A stretch of 9,824 bases of DNA from NCBI GenBank assembly GCA_005799205.1, contig SYHM01000152.1, positions 1 to 9,824 on the forward strand, in the 5' to 3' direction. The notes under the pieces were generated by a model. The model had not been told where the DNA came from. It was given only the letters and a program-made list of their open reading frames with translations, and made no database searches. The stretch comes from Planctomycetia bacterium (lineage in GTDB: Bacteria; Planctomycetota; Phycisphaerae; Phycisphaerales; SM1A02). Of the stretch, positions 6,283 through 9,824 are shown piece by piece; the stretch's first letter is position 1; every line of letters starts with the position of its first letter. The position numbers and the translations under genes were made by a program.

Positions 6283-9222
6283 TCACGAATACGAGCTCAT
6301 CCCGTCGCAGGTGCAGACGAGATTTCGGTCTCCGTATGGATTGTCGACTCGACCGACCGCGGGCCAGAACTTGAAATCCCGCAGCCACGGCGCTGGGAAG
6401 GCGGCCTGCTCGCGCGAGTAGCTGTGATTCCACGCATCACTGCTCACAGCAGCCGCTGTGTGTGGCGCGTGCTTCAGCGGATTGTCTGCACGATCCATCT
6501 CCCCCTCTTCGATCGCTCGAATCTCGGAGCGAATCGAAATGAGCGCGTCGCAGAAGCGGTCAAGTTCGCCTCTCGATTCAGACTCGGTCGGTTCAATCAT
6601 CAGTGTTCCTGGGACTGGCCAGCTCATCGTCGGAGCGTGGAACCCGTAGTCCATCATTCGCTTGGCAACGTCATCAATCTTGATGCCGGCGCTCTTCTCA
6701 AACGGTCGGAAGTCAAGAATGAACTCGTGCGCGCATCGACCATTCGCATTTGTATAAACAATCTCATAGTGCCCCTGCAGGCGTGCAGCCATGTAGTTCG
6801 CGTTCAAGATCGCGACCTCGGTTGCGCGGCGCAGTCCCTTGGCTCCCATCATGGCGATGTACATCCACGAAATCAAAAGGATCGACGCGCTTCCATAGGG
6901 TGCGGCGGCAATCGGCCCAATCGCGTACCGACCAGCAGAGTCGGGACGCATCACAGGATGCCCTGGAAGAAAATCTTTCAAGTGTGCGGCAACGCCGATC
7001 GGTCCGACCCCAGGACCGCCGCCGCCATGTGGAATGCAAAACGTCTTATGCAGATTGAGGTGACAGACATCGGCGCCGATCGTGCCAGGGCTCGTCAATC
7101 CGACCTGCGCGTTCATGTTGGCGCCATCCATATAGACCTGCCCACCATGTTTGTGGATGATGGCGCACGCCTGCGTGATTGTCTCTTCAAAGACGCCGTG
7201 CGTTGACGGATAGGTGATCATGCAAGCGGCGAGATTCGCGCTGTGCAGTGTCGCCTTCGCCTCGAGATCGCGCAGGTCGATGTTGCCATCGGCATCGCAC
7301 GCGACTGGCACGACAGTCATTCCAGCGACAACAGCAGATGCTGGATTCGTTCCGTGCGCCGACACTGGGATCAAGCAGATGGTGCGCGATCGATCGCCAC
7401 GATGTTCGTGGTACGCGCGGATCACCAAGAGCCCTGCATACTCGCCTTGCGATCCAGCGTTGGGCTGCAAGCTCATTCCGGCGAAGCCAGTCAGTTCGCA
7501 GAGCCAATGCTCGAGCGTGCGGAAGACTTCGGCGAATCCCTGCCACTGTTCGCGCGGAGCAAAGGGATGGATCTGTCCGAACTGAGGCCAGGTGACGGGA
7601 ATCATCTCACTCGTCGCGTTCAGCTTCATCGTGCACGAACCGAGGGTGATCATGGAATGCACGAGGCTCAGGTCCTTCGAAGCAAGCCGATTGATGTACC
7701 GCAGCATCTCGTGCTCGCTGTGGTAGCGATTGAAGACGTCTTGCTGCATAAACGGTGCTGTGCGCGAGAACACGGGTGGAATGCACGAAGTCGTCGCGAT
7801 CGGTGCGGTGTGCGCAGGTGTCGCCGGGTGACCTGAGAAGAGTGCGAGCAAGTTCTCGACTTCACCGATCGTCGTTGTCTCATCGAGCGTGAGGCCAATG
7901 GTTCCGTCGCTGTACGCGCGCAGATTCATCGCGCGGGTCGCTGCTGCCGCGAGCAACTCACGTGATGCGAGGCCGCCACCAAGTTTCACGCGAAGTGTGT
8001 CAAAGAAGGCTCCCTTACCGCAGTCGTGTCCGAGTGCGGCAAGCCCACGTGCGAGTGTGAGGGTGAGTGTGTGCACTCGGCGCGCGATCGCTGTGAGGCC
8101 GTTTGGACCGTGATAGACGCCGTACATGCCAGCCATGACGGCGAGAAGCACCTGAGCAGTGCAAATGTTGCTCGTCGCGCGGTCGCGCTTGATGTGCTGC
8201 TCGCGTGTTTGAATGGCCATGCGCAGCGCGCGATTGCCATGCGCGTCGCGCGAGACGCCGATGATGCGCCCAGGCAGCTTGCGCGCATGTGACTCACTCG
8301 TTGCGACGAACGCGGCGTGCGGACCGCCGAATCCCATCGGTACACCGAAGCGCTGCGCGCTTCCGATGGCAATGTCTGCTCCCCACGACGCAGGTGAAGC
8401 AAGCAGCACCAGCGCGAGCGGATCGCACGCTGCCACCAGCAGCGCGCCGGCGGCATGCGACTTTTCGGCGAGCGCCTTGTAACACTCAATCCGGCCGTCT
8501 GTTGTTGGATATTGCACGAGCACGCCGCAGAATCCATCTGTTGGTTCGAACTTCGACGGAGTGCCTACCACGATGTCGATCCCGAGCCACTTCGCGCGCG
8601 TCTCGACGACTGCGATCGTTTGCGGGTGACAGTCCTCAGCAACGAAGAACTTTCGGCGACCCTCGCCAGCAATCGAGAGGCACATGTGCATCGCCTCTGC
8701 TGCGGCAGTCCCCTCATCGAGCAGCGAGGCCCCCGCGAGTGGAAGCCCCGTGAGCTCAGCGATCATGGTCTGAAAATTGAGCAGCGCTTCGAGTCGACCC
8801 TGCGCGACTTCGGCTTGGTAAGGGGTATAGGCCGTGTACCACGCTGGATTCTCGAGGATGTTCCTCAAGATGACTCCTGGGACGATGGTGTCGACATAGC
8901 CCATCCCGATGAACGAGCGATGGACTGTGTTGCGCGCCGCAAGCGCTCGAAGGGCGGCAAGCGTCTCATGTTCGCCGCGCTCAGCCAGCGCGCCCGCGTT
9001 GGTCGGATCGTCAAAGGCAAGTTCAGACTTCAGTCGAATCGACGGCGGAATCGTCGCCGAGATCAGCGTGTCGAGTGTCGAAAATCCGACGACATCGAGC
9101 ATTGAGGCGATGTCATCGTTCGTCAATCCAATGTGCCGACGCACAAATGTGTCTGTGGGATCAACGGGTCGCTGCGCGAGCGATGAACTGAGGTTGGTAC
9201 GCGAAGATTCAAGCATGGACAT
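6283..9222 (-). CDS. gcvP: Glycine dehydrogenase (aminomethyl-transferring), P protein of the glycine cleavage system
   Basis: PLP enzyme that decarboxylates glycine and passes the aminomethyl group to the lipoyl arm of GcvH, releasing CO2. At 979 residues from the ATG at 9222 it is full length for the single-chain type (about 950-970), with both GDC-P halves fused. Markers in this numbering: TDTFVRRHIG near the N-terminus, LLDEGTAAAEAM (167-178), NAGSQGEYAG (588-597), AHGTNPASA (623-631), MDGANMNAQVG (698-708), and the PLP lysine K726 in LNLHKTFCIPHGGGGPGVGPIG. The usual C-terminus (VGRVDNPYGDRNLVCTC) is present. The frame is open to an ATG at 9267, but that adds an unconserved tail across the promoter region. 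ATG 9222 or 9216 fits better, and no Shine-Dalgarno decides between them. No gcvT, gcvH or lpd is adjacent; the neighbour beyond 9282 is a divergent peptidase, so this gene is transcribed alone or with genes not seen here. Confidence 0.97.
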   Translation of the reverse strand: MSMLESSRTNLSSSLAQRPVDPTDTFVRRHIGLTNDDIASMLDVVGFSTLDTLISATIPPSIRLKSELAFDDPTNAGALAERGEHETLAALRALAARNTVHRSFIGMGYVDTIVPGVILRNILENPAWYTAYTPYQAEVAQGRLEALLNFQTMIAELTGLPLAGASLLDEGTAAAEAMHMCLSIAGEGRRKFFVAEDCHPQTIAVVETRAKWLGIDIVVGTPSKFEPTDGFCGVLVQYPTTDGRIECYKALAEKSHAAGALLVAACDPLALVLLASPASWGADIAIGSAQRFGVPMGFGGPHAAFVATSESHARKLPGRIIGVSRDAHGNRALRMAIQTREQHIKRDRATSNICTAQVLLAVMAGMYGVYHGPNGLTAIARRVHTLTLTLARGLAALGHDCGKGAFFDTLRVKLGGGLASRELLAAAATRAMNLRAYSDGTIGLTLDETTTIGEVENLLALFSGHPATPAHTAPIATTSCIPPVFSRTAPFMQQDVFNRYHSEHEMLRYINRLASKDLSLVHSMITLGSCTMKLNATSEMIPVTWPQFGQIHPFAPREQWQGFAEVFRTLEHWLCELTGFAGMSLQPNAGSQGEYAGLLVIRAYHEHRGDRSRTICLIPVSAHGTNPASAVVAGMTVVPVACDADGNIDLRDLEAKATLHSANLAACMITYPSTHGVFEETITQACAIIHKHGGQVYMDGANMNAQVGLTSPGTIGADVCHLNLHKTFCIPHGGGGPGVGPIGVAAHLKDFLPGHPVMRPDSAGRYAIGPIAAAPYGSASILLISWMYIAMMGAKGLRRATEVAILNANYMAARLQGHYEIVYTNANGRCAHEFILDFRPFEKSAGIKIDDVAKRMMDYGFHAPTMSWPVPGTLMIEPTESESRGELDRFCDALISIRSEIRAIEEGEMDRADNPLKHAPHTAAAVSSDAWNHSYSREQAAFPAPWLRDFKFWPAVGRVDNPYGDRNLVCTCDGMSSYS

Positions 9223-9232
9223 GGGTGAATGG

Positions 9233-9240
9233 AGTATAGG
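9233..9240 (-). promoter_or_regulatory. Candidate -10 box (CCTATACT) for gcvP
   Basis: Read on the minus strand, CCTATACT (9240-9233) matches the -10 consensus well and ends 10 nt before the ATG at 9222. A transcript from here would have a leader of only a few bases. No convincing -35 box sits at the normal 17-bp spacing; TTGTCC lies too far upstream (23 bp). Confidence 0.45.
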
Positions 9241-9267
9241 AAGGGGGGCGAACGGATCGAGGGACAA

Positions 9268-9275
9268 CCTATAGT
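9268..9275 (+). promoter_or_regulatory. Candidate -10 box (CCTATAGT) for the M28-like gene
   Basis: CCTATAGT ends 7 bp before the ATG at 9283, so the predicted transcription start is the A of the ATG or a base next to it, giving a leaderless mRNA. It mirrors the gcvP box across the divergent gap. No clear -35 is seen. Confidence 0.45.
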
Positions 9276-9282
9276 GCTCTCA

Positions 9283-9824
9283 ATGCCGATCCTTGAATAT
9301 CGATTGTTTCGCTGCGCGCCTCTGCTCGTTGCGACGCTGATGCTCGCGCCCATCACCTCGGCGCAAGACGCCACGCCAGAAGCGGCGCCCGCGCCCGGGT
9401 CGAAGATCATTGAAGGGCGTGTCAACCCGTACTCGTACAGCCCAACGAACACTGAGGGGCACACCGATGTCGACCTGCGCGGCATCTTTGAAGGGCTCGG
9501 TCCAGTCGCAACCGAGTGGTATCAGCATGTGCTGACCCTTTCGAATCCATTCTTTGAGGGGCGCGTGCCAGCATCGCGCGGAAGCGTGATCGCAGGCGAG
9601 TACATCGAGTTCTATTTCAAACAGGCTGGACTCGAACCCGCATTCCCAGTGCAGAGTTCCGACGCGTCGAAGAGCGATGGGTCAGTGATCGTTGCTGCGT
9701 CCGTTGAGGGAGCGATTGCCCCACCATCGTCGCCGTCGAGTCATCCCGACTGGACGAGTTGGCGTCAGCAGTTCGACCTCGCGGGAGCAGGGCCAAAGCT
9801 AGTGAGCGCGAGCGCATCATGGGC
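9283..9824 (+). CDS. Secreted M28-family (aminopeptidase-like) peptidase, N-terminal part only
   Basis: The ATG at 9283 opens a frame of 180 codons that runs off the right end with no stop. Residues 1-27 form a signal peptide: a basic/polar start, a hydrophobic core LLVATLMLAP and an Ala-X-Ala-like end near TSA, so the product is exported. An Ala/Pro-rich linker follows. The block HVLTLSNPFFEGRVPASRGSVIAGEYIEFYFKQ spans residues 82-113, followed by GLEPAF; with the later WRQQFDL (160-166), it matches the N-terminal region of bacterial, notably planctomycete, M28 metallopeptidases, where a PA-like insert and zinc ligands follow. None of the zinc-binding residues lies in the visible part, so activity cannot be judged. 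Divergent from gcvP by 60 bp; no Shine-Dalgarno, with a -10-like box 7 bp upstream. Confidence 0.75.
   Translation, partial: MPILEYRLFRCAPLLVATLMLAPITSAQDATPEAAPAPGSKIIEGRVNPYSYSPTNTEGHTDVDLRGIFEGLGPVATEWYQHVLTLSNPFFEGRVPASRGSVIAGEYIEFYFKQAGLEPAFPVQSSDASKSDGSVIVAASVEGAIAPPSSPSSHPDWTSWRQQFDLAGAGPKLVSASASW

Noticed and set aside
6424..7206. Plus-strand open frame of 260 codons opposite gcvP
   Set aside because: Covers the conserved C-terminal half of GcvP, including the PLP lysine region, and has no protein features of its own.
9223..9267. 15-residue N-terminal extension of GcvP from an ATG at 9267
   Set aside because: Unconserved Pro-rich tail that would overlap the likely promoter boxes; the starts at 9222 or 9216 fit GcvP length better.
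1..9824. Frequent GATCGCG/CGATCG words as a possible HIP1-like repeat
   Set aside because: They appear scattered in coding sequence in line with G+C-rich codon use; a count against a shuffled background would be needed and no clear spacing is visible.
1..9824. Possible hidden mobile element, defence or CRISPR system
   Set aside because: No transposase, integrase, nuclease, terminal repeats or regularly spaced repeats; every stretch is explained by housekeeping, metabolic or signalling genes with similar composition.

Overview
The window is an ordinary-looking, G+C-rich bacterial chromosome segment, almost entirely coding. It holds eight genes, two of them cut by the window ends, with no tRNA, rRNA, CRISPR array, insertion sequence or phage gene that I can see. 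Most start codons lack a Shine-Dalgarno sequence. That, with a dCache-HAMP-SpoIIE phosphatase and an M28-type exported peptidase, suggests Planctomycetota, perhaps Phycisphaerae. The assignment is an inference from gene style, not from a marker gene.

Layout. Bases 1-1494 (minus strand) carry two tandem crotonase-superfamily genes, the downstream one running off the left end. They look like anciently duplicated paralogues of the methylglutaconyl-CoA hydratase (LiuC-like) type. One keeps a single catalytic glutamate and the other has lost both. Bases 1552-6270 (plus strand) form a tightly packed four-gene operon: a histidine phosphatase resembling sedoheptulose-bisphosphatase, the Mg2+ channel MgtE, a membrane sensor phosphatase (dCache-HAMP-SpoIIE PP2C), and a zinc-ribbon class I methyltransferase. 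All three internal junctions overlap (1, 13 or 4, and 4 nt). Bases 6283-9222 (minus strand) encode full-length single-chain glycine dehydrogenase GcvP, convergent with the operon across 12 bp. At 9283 a secreted M28-like peptidase starts divergently from gcvP and runs off the right end.

How the genes fit together. The crotonases point to acyl-CoA (branched-chain amino acid or fatty acid) breakdown, and GcvP is the decarboxylating subunit of the glycine cleavage system, whose other subunits are not here. The operon couples a sugar-phosphate phosphatase, Mg2+ uptake, a metal-dependent signalling phosphatase and a methyltransferase. Co-transcription is well supported by the overlaps, but a shared function is only a hypothesis. 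The gcvP/peptidase divergent gap has mirror-image CCTATAnT boxes so close to both start codons that leaderless or near-leaderless transcripts are likely.

I found no clear new multi-gene system. The points most worth a second look are the crotonase lacking both catalytic glutamates, the coupled four-gene operon, the SHB17-like phosphatase and the mirror promoter boxes.
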